This document shows, piece after piece, positions 54,857 through 64,000 of a DNA stretch of 64,000 nucleotides (the stretch's first letter is position 1; every line of letters starts with the position of its first letter). The notes under the pieces were generated by a model, which saw only the letters and a program-made list of their open reading frames with translations, was not told the DNA's origin and ran no database searches. The position numbers and the translations under genes were made by a program. Origin of the DNA: Martensiomyces pterosporus. Its lineage: Eukaryota > Kickxellomycota > Kickxellomycetes > Kickxellales > Kickxellaceae. The stretch spans positions 189,006 through 253,005 of the forward strand of contig MU603932.1 in assembly GCA_025201845.1 (NCBI GenBank). Direction: 5' to 3'.

Positions 54857-56320
54857 CTACGTGTGGCGGTACTTGGACCGGAGCACGTTGTGGACGCCGA
54901 CAGAGTGCACCTTGACCATATCGGCAATCTGGCGGTCCTTCGTTTCGGGCAGGAAGAAGAGACAAAGGACAAAGGCAGCGACGTTGAACGCCATGAAGAA
55001 GAGGAACGTGTAGTTGCCCAGCCCGCTCTGGAGTGGCGGGAATATGACGCCAATGACAAAGGTGAACAGGTAGTTGACCCCAGTGCCGATGGCGTTGAAG
55101 GCTGCAGCGGCGTATGTGGGCGTAAGCTCGCCAGCCGATGTCCACGGGATCGGGCCAACGCCGATCTGAAAGAAAACAAAGTACAGGAACACCGTGGCAA
55201 TGACCAGCCTGTCGACTCCCCTGACGTTGCCAACGACAACGAGCAGACAGAACACAGCCATTGCGCCATGCGAGGTGAGCATCAGCGTCCTGCGCCCAAA
55301 GCGTGTGCAGAGGACCATGCCTATAAATGTTGAAACCACAGCGACGACGGAGATGACTGCGGCGAGAATCTGCGCCAGTGTTGGGATGCTGGCCGGGTCG
55401 CCGTTGGTTGTGCGGTCAAATATCGCCGTCGAGTAAAAGACAACAGCGTTGATTCCACATAGCTGCTGGAAGAGCATCACCATTACAACTACAAGCAGCT
55501 GGTGTCGGAGGTTGTTGGGCGTTCTCCCCAATACGACATCGACTATGCCTGCAGAGTGCTCGCCCTCGGATCTCTCGCAATTGATGGCGTCTACCATCTC
55601 GGCAAACTCGGCGGTGATGTCCGCGTCTTTCCTTAGCCTCTGCAAGATGCAGTGCGCCTCGTCTTCTTTGCCCCTCAGTATCAGCCATCTGGGCGACTCG
55701 GTGCACAGCTGGCCCAGGCAAAACGTTAGCATGCCAATCAACCCAGTAACGGCAAACAGGGCACGCCAAGCCGGCGGCCGCGAGGCACCCAGGGAGACTG
55801 TCTGGGAGAGCATTATTCCAATTGCGCACGCCATTTGCAGCACTCCGCCGAGGATGTTGCGCGCCTTTGGAGTGGTTATCTCTGAGACGTACACAGCCAG
55901 CGTGCCATTCGATGCGCCAGCAGCAATGCCGACCAGCACACGCCCAATGATGAACATTGCTAGATTCACGGACAGCGACAAAAACAGAGCGCCAGCAACG
56001 GAGAACATGCTGGCCCAAATCAGCACGGGCTTCCTGCCATGTGTGTTTGACAGAGGAATGCCGGTCAGCGCGCCAGCAAGAGCCCCGAGCGCGTAGCAGC
56101 CAACGGCGACGCCCCAGACAGTATCGCTCGTGGGGATGCAGGAAGGGAACGGGCCATTAAAGTGCTTGGGTCCGGTGGTGCACTGGGAAATCACACCGCC
56201 TGGAATGTTGATAACGCCAATGTTCCAGCCAAAGTTTGCGCTCCCCAGGGCACCTACCAGGCAACAAAAGAGCTGGAATTGGGTGATTCCAATACGGCGC
56301 GAATCAGTCGTCGATGGCAT
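54857..56320 (-). CDS. MFS sugar transporter, GLUT-like (paralogue 2)
   Basis: 487 aa from the ATG at 56320, chosen by alignment with the carrier at 26479-27960 (both read QLFC-x-LVGALGS-x-NFGWNIGV). Sugar-porter motifs: NTHGRKPVL, GRVLVGIAAGASNGT, ESPRWLI, RFGRRTLML and LPETKD. The loop-1 cysteines and the C-terminal VHSVGVHNVLRSKYRH are shared with paralogue 1. Twelve helices. Likely a hexose facilitator of the plasma membrane; substrate not determined. An upstream in-frame ATG at 56485 would add 55 residues without similarity to the paralogue and is not favoured. No intron. Confidence 0.88.
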   Translation of the reverse strand: MPSTTDSRRIGITQFQLFCCLVGALGSANFGWNIGVINIPGGVISQCTTGPKHFNGPFPSCIPTSDTVWGVAVGCYALGALAGALTGIPLSNTHGRKPVLIWASMFSVAGALFLSLSVNLAMFIIGRVLVGIAAGASNGTLAVYVSEITTPKARNILGGVLQMACAIGIMLSQTVSLGASRPPAWRALFAVTGLIGMLTFCLGQLCTESPRWLILRGKEDEAHCILQRLRKDADITAEFAEMVDAINCERSEGEHSAGIVDVVLGRTPNNLRHQLLVVVMVMLFQQLCGINAVVFYSTAIFDRTTNGDPASIPTLAQILAAVISVVAVVSTFIGMVLCTRFGRRTLMLTSHGAMAVFCLLVVVGNVRGVDRLVIATVFLYFVFFQIGVGPIPWTSAGELTPTYAAAAFNAIGTGVNYLFTFVIGVIFPPLQSGLGNYTFLFFMAFNVAAFVLCLFFLPETKDRQIADMVKVHSVGVHNVLRSKYRHT

Positions 56321-57237
56321 CGGTTGTGGAAAAAGACGTACTTGGGCCACTGCTGTGCTGCGGCTGGAGCTGTCTGGTAACAAGTAGGTGAGTAGAATAG
56401 CCTTGGCAGTATTCAAACAGGAGGTGGGCTTGGTTGCTAGACTTGCAATTGCAGACCCCCGCCTCCTTCCAGCAGCGTCACCCATGCGTATTTATAGTCG
56501 ACATGCACAAAAGACACACCAGCTCTTCTGTGCTCATGGAGTCACTTGCCCTTGCTGTGCATTCGACAAGACACTTTGCATTTGGCACAGGAGAGGCATA
56601 TGCCCAAAGTGCAAATGATTTGTAAGCGTGGATCTGCGCACAGAGAGGTGTGTGTGTGTGTGTGTGTGTGTGGGTACATGTGCATGACGAGTAGAAGCAC
56701 ATCTGGCCATATGCTTAGAAACTCATCCCCGTGGCAGAAAAATGTAGGCAGTGATCGCATTAGACATGTAGCACAGGCCCCTTGTCGGATTTGCACCCAG
56801 GTATGTGTCAGCTGGCAACGTAGCCAAGGGCGACGAAGCGCAGGAGAATCACACAAACGTTGTGCATATTTTTGTGGAAAATAGAAAACTGCTACGTATT
56901 TGATAGAAAGGCGGGTTGAAGCAGCACATTGTGAGGTCGCTTCAAGGCGCCCTCACTACGTGGTGGCAAGATAAACTGAAACAGGAAGGCTGTACGCAGC
57001 CAGAGTTAGAGCCTTGCTCACCCCACATGGTTCCCCCGGCTGTTTGCACCAGCTCTAATCTCGTAGCAAGGCGACAGCTTGCGGCCGCATTGGGAAAAAG
57101 AAGTGCAGATTCAAAGCAACAAATAAAAACGAGTAGAAAGAAGCTAGAACGGATAGAGAAATTAGCATAGGATATAGACCCACAGCTGCTACAAAAATGT
57201 ACTGAATGGGGCAGGGGTGTATGCGGATCGGAACAGA
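56321..57237. other. Gene-free stretch upstream of sugar carrier 2
   Basis: 917 bp between two minus-strand genes. It holds a (GT)n microsatellite and A-rich sequence near 57110-57200. No gene seen. Confidence 0.45.
56648..56672 (+). repeat. (GT)n microsatellite
   Basis: About 12 uninterrupted GT units. Confidence 0.95.
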
Positions 57238-58269
57238 TCAGTACTCTGGGCTGGCAAAGTTGGTGCCAAAGATGTTATCCCAAAAGTCGCTAGTGATCCC
57301 AAAGCCGGCCTTGAAATCCTTGTAGTGGTGGCGCAGGTGGTAGGACTTGAGGTAGCTCAAGCGCTCGTTCTGAGTGGTTCCGTGGTGCAGCCAGTAGTGG
57401 CATTCGTCGTAGAAGACGTAGCCTGTGATGATGCCAGAGGCGATGGCGTGCAGCATGCCAGGCGAGAAGATACACGACAGGATGCCCAGGATGTTAAGTG
57501 CAAGGAAGGTCGACAGGGCAGGGGGCATGACCAGGCGCAGTTGGTCCATTGGGAGGAAGTGGTGAACGCCGTGAAGCAAAAAGTGTGCCACCTGAGCAGT
57601 TGTGCCATCAGGGATGTTTTCGTCGTAGTGGAAGACGAAGCGGTGGATGCTGTACTCCATGAGCGTCCACGAGAGAAGCCCAAACACAAAGCCGACGGCC
57701 ATGACATTAGGCGGCTCGTATCTGAGGCCCAAAGAGAAAATAGCGCACATGATCGGGCCCCAGTACATGGGAACCACCCACCAGGGCGTCCGCGTGAACT
57801 TCTCCAAGAAGGGATTCTCAAAGAACACTGCTGGTCTGGGCAAGTGGCGAGGGCGGTGGATTTCCTTGATATAGAATTCCTTGGTAAAGTTCGAGTTCCA
57901 CATTTGCATAAACAGCGGCTTGTGGATGTCCAGGAAATCGTCATCCTCGATGCAGTCCATCTCGTCCTTGCCACTCTCCGGCGCCGGGTGCTCCTTGCGG
58001 TCCTCGGCCATCACCTCGCCAATATAGAAATCCTTGAGGACGCGGTACGCCTGGATGGCGTGCACATGGATGTCGCCATCGCGCATCGCCTCTGTGATGT
58101 CCTGGCCAGCAAACTGGATCAGAATATCCGCGCCTCCAGGGTGATCTGTGTAGAACGTCGTCAGGTCAAACACCTGGTTGCCGCGAATCACCCAGAGCGA
58201 CTTTTCGCTGTCATGCTTGGCAACCTCGGCACGTGAGTACTCTCTCTGCTTCGCTTCTTTTGAAACCAT
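57238..58269 (-). CDS. SCS7: Sphingolipid fatty acid 2-hydroxylase (SCS7/FA2H)
   Basis: 343 aa from the ATG at 58269. N-terminal cytochrome b5 domain with the haem-binding HPGG motif (FYTDHPGGAD, about 43) and a distal His in DGDIHVHAIQAY. C-terminal hydroxylase domain with the His clusters of the di-iron fatty acid hydroxylase superfamily: HRFVFH, HFLLHGVHH, HYWLHH and HLRHHYKD, between four membrane helices. It hydroxylates the C2 of the ceramide-bound very-long-chain fatty acid in the ER, using cytochrome b5 electrons. Length and domain order match the fungal family. No intron. Confidence 0.95.
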   Translation of the reverse strand: MVSKEAKQREYSRAEVAKHDSEKSLWVIRGNQVFDLTTFYTDHPGGADILIQFAGQDITEAMRDGDIHVHAIQAYRVLKDFYIGEVMAEDRKEHPAPESGKDEMDCIEDDDFLDIHKPLFMQMWNSNFTKEFYIKEIHRPRHLPRPAVFFENPFLEKFTRTPWWVVPMYWGPIMCAIFSLGLRYEPPNVMAVGFVFGLLSWTLMEYSIHRFVFHYDENIPDGTTAQVAHFLLHGVHHFLPMDQLRLVMPPALSTFLALNILGILSCIFSPGMLHAIASGIITGYVFYDECHYWLHHGTTQNERLSYLKSYHLRHHYKDFKAGFGITSDFWDNIFGTNFASPEY

Positions 58270-59647
58270 CGCTGTGCTGTGCTCTGCTGCTGTTTTGTCT
58301 CCTGTGCCCTTTCACTCCTGGAAATGTAGCAAATGCAGCAGCCGCTGTCGGTGGTGATGGCTGTGTATTGCGCCTAGGCTGTAAATGCTCAAATCAGCTC
58401 GACAGCCGCAGAAATAATAGCTGTTGGCAATGTGCTGGAGAGTTCCCGGGTCTCCGTGCTGTTGGTGTATAAAGGGAGCACTGAAAAGTAGCAAAGCAAA
58501 ATAGTAAACTGTGTTTGTTATCAGAAGTAGCAAAGAAGAGAAAGAAAAGAGGCGAGCAAGAAATGCCAGGGCAGGCTGCTCGGATATGCCGGGCTGTGCT
58601 CTTGCCAGAAGAGGGTGGTGGTCGAGAGCGTCTCGGGAATAATAAAAAGGCACTCTAAGCAAGCGTGTTCCTGGCCAATAATGTGGGCGAGCGGAGATGT
58701 GCAGCTAGAGTGGAAAAATAAGGAACAGCTGGTTGAGCTGTGCTCCCTGCCTGTGTAATGTTGGGAGACGCGGGACGGCGTGAAAAGCCAAACCTGCCTG
58801 CCTCTCTGCGTGAGCATGCACAGAGAAGTGCACAACCAAGTGGTGTGAGCAGCTCGTTTGAGCGCGCAGATTCAGTGCCTGTGCCAGCACTCTCTCCCAA
58901 GAGCCCTGGTGCTTCGGCCTCCAGTGTTTGGATTTGCAAAATGTGGCATCGCCGTTTGCACGCACCTCCTGTTTCGCTTGGCTTCATGCGCATTGTCTCA
59001 GTCCAGCACGCTGGCTGGGTGCGGGTCGAGTGTCTCTGCTGCCCGCACCCAAACAATGCGGGGCGGCACATCTCGATGCTGTCCGCCTCCACACCGCAAG
59101 AAACGACGCGTCCGAAATGCCACATCGAGACGCGCCTGAACCAAGCGGATCGCTAGTGCGGACCTGCCTGTCTTGGTGTAGCGAATATCGCGGAACATGG
59201 TCCAGGCCAGCACCAGTCTTGTGCGACTGCTGCTTTCGAGCTTTGTGCGGTCCAAAGCACGTGAATGAGCCGGCTCGATCCACCAGGAGCCATTTCGCTT
59301 GATCGCTCACATGCGTTCAGGCACCCTCGTTTGCGCAGCACTGCTTTTGCTGCTGTTGCCTTGCTTGCCTGGGCTCCCAGCTTGCCTGGCTGGGCCACCC
59401 CTGTTCGACTTTGTGCAGTTCTGCGCTGTATAGACTTTTTATTTTTACTTTATTTTTACTTTATTTTTCGGCATTTCCAGCAGCCTAATACACACCTGCA
59501 AGACAACAGAAAGGCACGTCGGAATGTCATTTGCCCCAAGACAGCTGCTGAGCTACCACTTGGGAGGCGGCACACCCAAATTCCAGCACTACTAACTGCC
59601 CAAACACAGCTGCTATCTTGCTGTGCTTTTCCTTTGTATGTAGGCAG
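58270..59647. promoter_or_regulatory. Divergent region SCS7 / DNA2
   Basis: 1.38 kb head-to-head spacer. About 200 bp before the DNA2 ATG there is a T-rich repeat (three ttttactttattttt-like units, 59433-59468), a likely nucleosome-poor element. Frames between 58500 and 59400 have no recognisable content. Confidence 0.4.
59433..59468 (+). repeat. Short T-rich tandem repeat upstream of DNA2
   Basis: Tandem units of about 11 bp (tatttttactt) in a near-pure T tract; poly(dA:dT) tracts often keep fungal promoters open. Confidence 0.6.
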
Positions 59648-62600
59648 ATGGCTCAGAGCACGAAGGGCCAGGGCACACGCGAGGACCGCGGGCTCAAGCG
59701 ACGCACCAGTGGTAGCCAGGGCGAACTTTGCGATGAACGCACAGCAAAGGCTCTTGCTGTAAGATCACCAGTGAGACACCACAGCGCCGCCTCGGCTTTG
59801 GGTGCGCGCTCGAACCAGGCCAAGGACTCTGCTGAGTGCTTTGCCAAGGACGACGTCATCTTGTGGCAGTCCATGTCTCCCAGCGGCACTTTGAAGCACG
59901 TCATTCGGCAGCGAACCTCGCAATCTCCAGAGGACGTAGCCGAAGACAGCACCACTGGGCTGACGCGTGGGATCGTTCAGCAAATTATCGACATGAGGAA
60001 CACGAAGAACTCAACAACAACAACAGCAGCAGAGACAACAGCAGCAACAGCAGCAACAGCAGCAACAGCAGCAACAGCAGCATATGGCGCCACTAGTAAG
60101 AAGAGCGCCGGAGACAACAGTAGCAAAGATGCAGCGGCGCACAAATCAAACGCATGCGAACTCGTGAGCGAAACAGAGGCGCCTTTCTCTTTAGAATCGA
60201 GCTTGGGAAGCCCTCTTGATCTTACACCACTCGCTCAGAGAAAAGCAAGAGCCATTCTGCGTCCGTTAGCCATATCAAAGAGCGAGAAAGTCTTTGACAA
60301 GCGAGAGCTGCTCTCTAGTTTGTTGCTGGCAGACCCAGGCGAGTCCGAGTTTGCTGTCAGCGAACCAGTGTCGCGTACATCTACCCAGCCAACATGCTCT
60401 GCTTCACAGAACACACAGCCAGACAAATCCAGCCAAAGCCCACGTGTTCCTCAGCCTTGCGGCGACACTGCATCCGCAAAGAACACCACACAACAGGATA
60501 AAGACCACAGCTGCGCTGCTCGTGATTCACACCTCCCTGTGAGCCCCGTCACGGCTGCTGACAAGGCTGCTGACAAGGCTGCCATGTCCAACCCACCCAG
60601 CGACATGGACAGTGACTTTGGTGATGCTGATATGGCCGATCTGCTGGACGACCTTGATCAGATTGACGGGATAGAGGAGCTGCTGCTGCAGTGCGATGAC
60701 GATGGCGTCGATGGCAACGACAAGGCCAACACCATGCACAATCAACAAGCCGCACCCAGTCTGCAGACAGGCGGCACTGAGTACCCGCTGAAGAACCACG
60801 AAAAGTGCCTCACTCTACACGTTTCTGAAGGGCGATACACGAGCACCCAAATGTATGCATCGCCTGAAGCCACTGGGATGCGCCCTCAAAAGATTGTGCG
60901 TGTATACTCAGAGACTGCTGGCAAGGAGCGCATTGTGCTTTTACGCGATGAGTGGTATTCGACTCGTGTTGCTATCGGCGACTATTTGAACATTGTTGGA
61001 GCCATTCCTGAATCTGCTGGGTCCAGCGAGGTCATAATCAGCTCGCAAACGACACATCTGCTGCCAATTCTCCATCCTGACGTGCTCGTTTCATGTACGC
61101 ATCTCTCGGACTCGTTCTCCTGCATCCGTCGAGCGGTGCTAAAGGACCGCATTCGAGAGATCAGCGACGGCAGCCCCCCAAACACCGTGATGCTGGTCGG
61201 CACTCTGCTGCACGACCTGTTCCAGAGCTGTGCGCTTAAGAACAAGTGGGATGACACGACCATTTCTGAAACGATAAAGTCATTGATTGCAGACAACCTG
61301 GAGCGTCTTTGGGAGTGCCAAATGGACGAGGCGTCGGTGTTTCAGCAAATAACAGAGTGCGTGCCTATCTACCAGGAGTGGGCAAAAAACTACATGCACG
61401 GAGTTTCTGCGCTGGGATCCCGGCACTCTACACATCGCGGCAGCCCGCTTTCTGACAAGGAATCCACAGTGGCAGTGTCCAGCATCCTCAACATCGAAGA
61501 GAACGTGTGGTCGCCAAAGTTTGGGTTAAAGGGTAAGGTTGACCTGACTGTCCTTTCGAGATATAGCACACTCGGCGCGCTCGTTGAGCCATTTGAACTA
61601 AAGACAGGCCGCAACACAAAGAGCATCTCGCACCGTGCGCAGCTCATTCTATACACGCTGCTACTTTCCGAGAGATACAACATCGATATTAGCTCTGGGA
61701 TGCTGTACTATCCTCGTACATGCGAGATGATCCGTGTTTTGCGGCTGGACGATGAGCTACGCGCGCTTATTGCTGCACGCAACGAAATGACCACGTACCT
61801 GGTCCACGCGACACAGGTTGCTCGTCCGCTGCCAGCGCCCATTGGCAATGAGTTTGTATGCAGGCGATGTGCCTATGAGCCAACGTGCTTTATCGCCCAT
61901 CGAGCGCTTGAGAATGGCGATGCAGCGAGTGCACGGATGCCCAAGGATGCGTGGGATGCCCAGGTCGCCCACCTAACCAGCAGCCATCTCGAGTTTCTGC
62001 GAACATGGATGGGTCTTTTAGACAGCGAGGAGTCGGATATGCTGCGATACAGGTCGGAGCTCTGGAATATGAAGTCCGAGTACCGCGAGTCGCAGACTGG
62101 CCGCTGCTTGTCAAACATGTCGCTCGAGGTAGAGAGCACCGAGGACACGGGTGTTTTGGGGTCGTACAGCAGGTACAAGCAATCTTTCGTCCCTGCCACG
62201 CTGGACCCCCACCGATCGTTGCTGGACAGCCAGCTATCTGTCGGAGACCCTGTGGTCGTCTCGTCAGAAAGCGGGCAGTACGCGTTTGTGGTCGGCTACG
62301 TGTTTTCTCTAGAGTACAGCCGCATCGTTTTAGCGCTGGACAGACCAGTGCGTGGAATCCCCAAGCACCTGCCTGGATTTGACCAGAGATCTAACCAGGA
62401 CTTTGAGTCCATTTTGGAGATTCGGCAACGCAATGCTGCTCGTCTCGAGGAGGAAACCATCGTGCACCCGGCTGTCCCGAAGAGTGCCTCCAAGGACACG
62501 TTCCGTATCGACAAGGACGAGCTGAACACCGCGATGAGCCGGATTCGGGCCAACATTATGCGTCTGTTTGTTGCCAGCACTGGAGACTCAAGGCGCTGCA

Positions 62601-64000
62601 GGCTGATAGTCGATCTGCAGCAGCCGTCGTTCTCGCCGCTGAGCGAAGAGGAAGAAGAGAAGATCCAAGCTGTTCAATCTGCCAGAAGGCTGAACGCTGG
62701 CCAGGCATCGGTGCTTCGCAAGGTTCTATCTGCAAACGACTACGCCTTGGTGATGGGCATGCCAGGAACAGGCAAAACGACCACGATTGCCGAGCTGGTC
62801 GACATGCTCGTGGGTCAAGGGAAATCGGTTCTGCTCGCTTCATATACGCATGTCGCGGTGGACAACATCCTTTTGAAGCTTGAGGAGCGTGGGATCCCGA
62901 TGGTCCGGCTCGGCAACCGAAACAAAGTGCACCCGCGCATCGTTCAGTACCTACCTTCAGAGGCGAGTTTGGCGTCGGTTCAGCAGCTGGACAGGTATTT
63001 CCGCAAGACGCCTGTTGTGGCTACCACCTGTCTTGGTGTCAGCCATCCGGTGTTTTCTCTGCGCACCTTTGACTACTGCATAGTTGATGAAGCATCGCAA
63101 ATCACCTTGCCAGTGTGCTTGGGTCCGCTGCTCGTGTCGAACACATTTGTGCTGGTTGGCGACCACCACCAGCTCCCGCCTCTTGTGCGTAACACATCTG
63201 CTCGAGATGCTGGTCTTGGTGCCTCTCTGTTCAAGCGCCTTTGCGAAGCGCACCCGTCGGCTGTGGTTCGCCTGGAGTACCAATACCGGATGAACGCTGA
63301 CATCCAGAAGTTGGCCAACAACATGATCTACGACGGGCACTTGCGGTGCGGCACGCTCAAGGTCGCAAACAAAAAGATAAAGTACAGGGAGAGTCCCAAG
63401 ACTGCAATCGACAAGTGGCCATTTGCGCAGCAAAAGCCAAGTGGCCAGTTTGAAATGCCATGGGTGGTATCCGCCCTGGATCCCAAGCGTGGCGCTGTAT
63501 TCATCGATACAGATAGAATTCCCGGTCGGGAGAGCCGTATTGACGGATACGACCTTGTGCAGAACGACACGGAGATTAGGGTTATAAAGATATTGACTAG
63601 CGTCCTCCAAGCGTGTGGCGTTGAAGGCCGACAGGTTGGAATTCTCTCGCCTTACCGCATCCAGCTCAAGCAGCTTGAAATCGAGTATGGAATCAGGCTT
63701 GCCACCGGCGACAGATCCTTGGCTGCACAAGCGGGGTTGCCCTCAACAGCAGCAGCGGCTGCAGAGACGCCGATAGCAAGCAGCGCAGATGGCGATAAGG
63801 ATGAAGGCGGCTCAGCAAATGCAGCGCATGCTGACACCCAGTGCTACACTGGAATCGAGATGCACACTATCGACCGCTACCAGGGCCGAGACGCAGATGT
63901 TGTGATTATATCTTGGGTTCGAAGCAATGCTGGGCAGGCGATTGGGGACTTGCTACGCGACTGGCACCGTATCAACGTGGCAATAACGCGAGCGCGCTAC
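59648..64000 (+). CDS. DNA2: DNA replication helicase/nuclease DNA2 (3' end beyond window)
   Basis: Open from the ATG at 59648 to the edge: 1451 codons without an intron. The N-terminal 450 residues are low complexity. Nuclease domain: GTLLHDLFQ (518-527), GKVD (Asp632) and ELKTG (Glu650, Lys652). The four Fe-S cysteines are C483 and C738/C741/C747. Helicase superfamily 1 motifs: Walker A GMPGTGKTTT (Lys1043), DEASQ (Asp1147), VGDHHQLPP, EYQYRMN, TIDRYQGRDADVVIIS and NVAITRARY at the edge. Dna2 trims long flaps in Okazaki maturation and resects breaks with Sgs1/BLM. All catalytic residues visible are intact. It depends on cytosolic Fe-S assembly (TAH18, same window). An (ACA/GCA)n tract codes Thr/Ala repeats near 125-140. 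Confidence 0.96.
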   Translation, partial: MAQSTKGQGTREDRGLKRRTSGSQGELCDERTAKALAVRSPVRHHSAASALGARSNQAKDSAECFAKDDVILWQSMSPSGTLKHVIRQRTSQSPEDVAEDSTTGLTRGIVQQIIDMRNTKNSTTTTAAETTAATAATAATAATAAYGATSKKSAGDNSSKDAAAHKSNACELVSETEAPFSLESSLGSPLDLTPLAQRKARAILRPLAISKSEKVFDKRELLSSLLLADPGESEFAVSEPVSRTSTQPTCSASQNTQPDKSSQSPRVPQPCGDTASAKNTTQQDKDHSCAARDSHLPVSPVTAADKAADKAAMSNPPSDMDSDFGDADMADLLDDLDQIDGIEELLLQCDDDGVDGNDKANTMHNQQAAPSLQTGGTEYPLKNHEKCLTLHVSEGRYTSTQMYASPEATGMRPQKIVRVYSETAGKERIVLLRDEWYSTRVAIGDYLNIVGAIPESAGSSEVIISSQTTHLLPILHPDVLVSCTHLSDSFSCIRRAVLKDRIREISDGSPPNTVMLVGTLLHDLFQSCALKNKWDDTTISETIKSLIADNLERLWECQMDEASVFQQITECVPIYQEWAKNYMHGVSALGSRHSTHRGSPLSDKESTVAVSSILNIEENVWSPKFGLKGKVDLTVLSRYSTLGALVEPFELKTGRNTKSISHRAQLILYTLLLSERYNIDISSGMLYYPRTCEMIRVLRLDDELRALIAARNEMTTYLVHATQVARPLPAPIGNEFVCRRCAYEPTCFIAHRALENGDAASARMPKDAWDAQVAHLTSSHLEFLRTWMGLLDSEESDMLRYRSELWNMKSEYRESQTGRCLSNMSLEVESTEDTGVLGSYSRYKQSFVPATLDPHRSLLDSQLSVGDPVVVSSESGQYAFVVGYVFSLEYSRIVLALDRPVRGIPKHLPGFDQRSNQDFESILEIRQRNAARLEEETIVHPAVPKSASKDTFRIDKDELNTAMSRIRANIMRLFVASTGDSRRCRLIVDLQQPSFSPLSEEEEEKIQAVQSARRLNAGQASVLRKVLSANDYALVMGMPGTGKTTTIAELVDMLVGQGKSVLLASYTHVAVDNILLKLEERGIPMVRLGNRNKVHPRIVQYLPSEASLASVQQLDRYFRKTPVVATTCLGVSHPVFSLRTFDYCIVDEASQITLPVCLGPLLVSNTFVLVGDHHQLPPLVRNTSARDAGLGASLFKRLCEAHPSAVVRLEYQYRMNADIQKLANNMIYDGHLRCGTLKVANKKIKYRESPKTAIDKWPFAQQKPSGQFEMPWVVSALDPKRGAVFIDTDRIPGRESRIDGYDLVQNDTEIRVIKILTSVLQACGVEGRQVGILSPYRIQLKQLEIEYGIRLATGDRSLAAQAGLPSTAAAAAETPIASSADGDKDEGGSANAAHADTQCYTGIEMHTIDRYQGRDADVVIISWVRSNAGQAIGDLLRDWHRINVAITRARY
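60003..60081 (+). repeat. CAG/CAA-type tract coding (Thr/Ala)n in DNA2
   Basis: Runs of caacagcagcaacagcag, read here as ACA/GCA codons. Confidence 0.85.

Noticed and set aside
57217..58236. 339-codon plus-strand frame antisense to SCS7
   Set aside because: Shadow of the hydroxylase gene, whose motifs are all intact on the minus strand.
1..64000. tRNA, rRNA, CRISPR or bacterial operon signals
   Set aside because: Scanned by eye for B-box and repeat-spacer patterns. The few TTCGA matches lie in coding DNA or lack a cloverleaf. A tRNA scan would be the decisive test.

Overview
The window is eukaryotic nuclear DNA from a fungus. It carries fungal housekeeping genes (AIM19, ERG12, SMP3, SEC61, TAH18, SCS7, DNA2), short introns of roughly 70-140 bp with GT or GC donors and CTAAY/TACTAAC-type branch sites, TATA-like boxes close to start codons, and compact gene spacing. 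The mix of fungal and more animal-like gene forms (NDUFA8 of complex I, AKAP7-type 2H protein, GILT-like protein, GLUT-like sugar carriers) suggests an early-diverging filamentous lineage, perhaps a Kickxellomycotina relative such as Coemansia. That placement is inference, not shown by the sequence. No rRNA, tRNA, CRISPR array or complete transposon was recognised.

Layout. 1-5 kb: 5' part of an acyl-CoA/4-coumarate-CoA ligase-like gene (minus), AIM19 (minus, one intron), mevalonate kinase (plus, one intron), and a UBC6/UBE2J-type E2 without its usual tail anchor. 6-10 kb: an 879-residue protein with a CBM48-like domain, a long 15-bp-period Glu/Val/Ala/Pro repeat and a basic tail; then a membrane-anchored GILT-like protein. 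10-19 kb: a proline-rich coiled-coil protein, NDUFA8, TMEM208/SND2, a CTI6-like PHD protein and a mitochondrial-type rhomboid. 19-24 kb: nucleoside diphosphate kinase, RWDD1/GIR2, a 10-N gap flanked by duplicated 427/426-bp sequences, a bHLH factor and a PCL/PHO80-type cyclin. 24-34 kb: a 2.6-kb gene-free stretch, a GLUT-like MFS carrier, a NOP13-like RNA-binding protein, a 2H phosphoesterase-fold protein with a GC-AG intron, a zinc-finger protein and a small PPxY membrane protein. 34-40 kb: an intact 596-codon DIRS-type reverse-transcriptase-derived gene with substituted catalytic residues, then a 966-residue protein with exact 23-residue (STPR-like) repeats. 40-48 kb: tandem secreted S28 serine peptidases, SMP3 (three exons, one GC-AG intron) and IWR1. 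49-64 kb: TAH18, a small coiled-coil protein, a DinB-like protein, SEC61 alpha, a second GLUT-like carrier, fatty acid 2-hydroxylase, and DNA2 running off the right edge.

The genes do not form one pathway. Loose functional groups are: ER and membrane biogenesis (SEC61, SND2/TMEM208, UBC6-like, SMP3, SCS7), nuclear information handling (DNA2, IWR1, CTI6-like, NOP13-like, bHLH), mitochondria (AIM19, NDUFA8, rhomboid), Fe-S assembly and use (TAH18 feeds electrons to cytosolic Fe-S assembly; DNA2 has the Fe-S cysteines), and nutrient acquisition (two S28 peptidases, two sugar carriers). The most unusual locus is the reverse-transcriptase-derived gene at 34529-36319. It keeps a full open frame and the RT fold motifs, but the first catalytic Asp is Asn, the YxDD box is HIDE, and no RNase H, recombinase or terminal repeats are evident nearby. 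It is a candidate domesticated gene.
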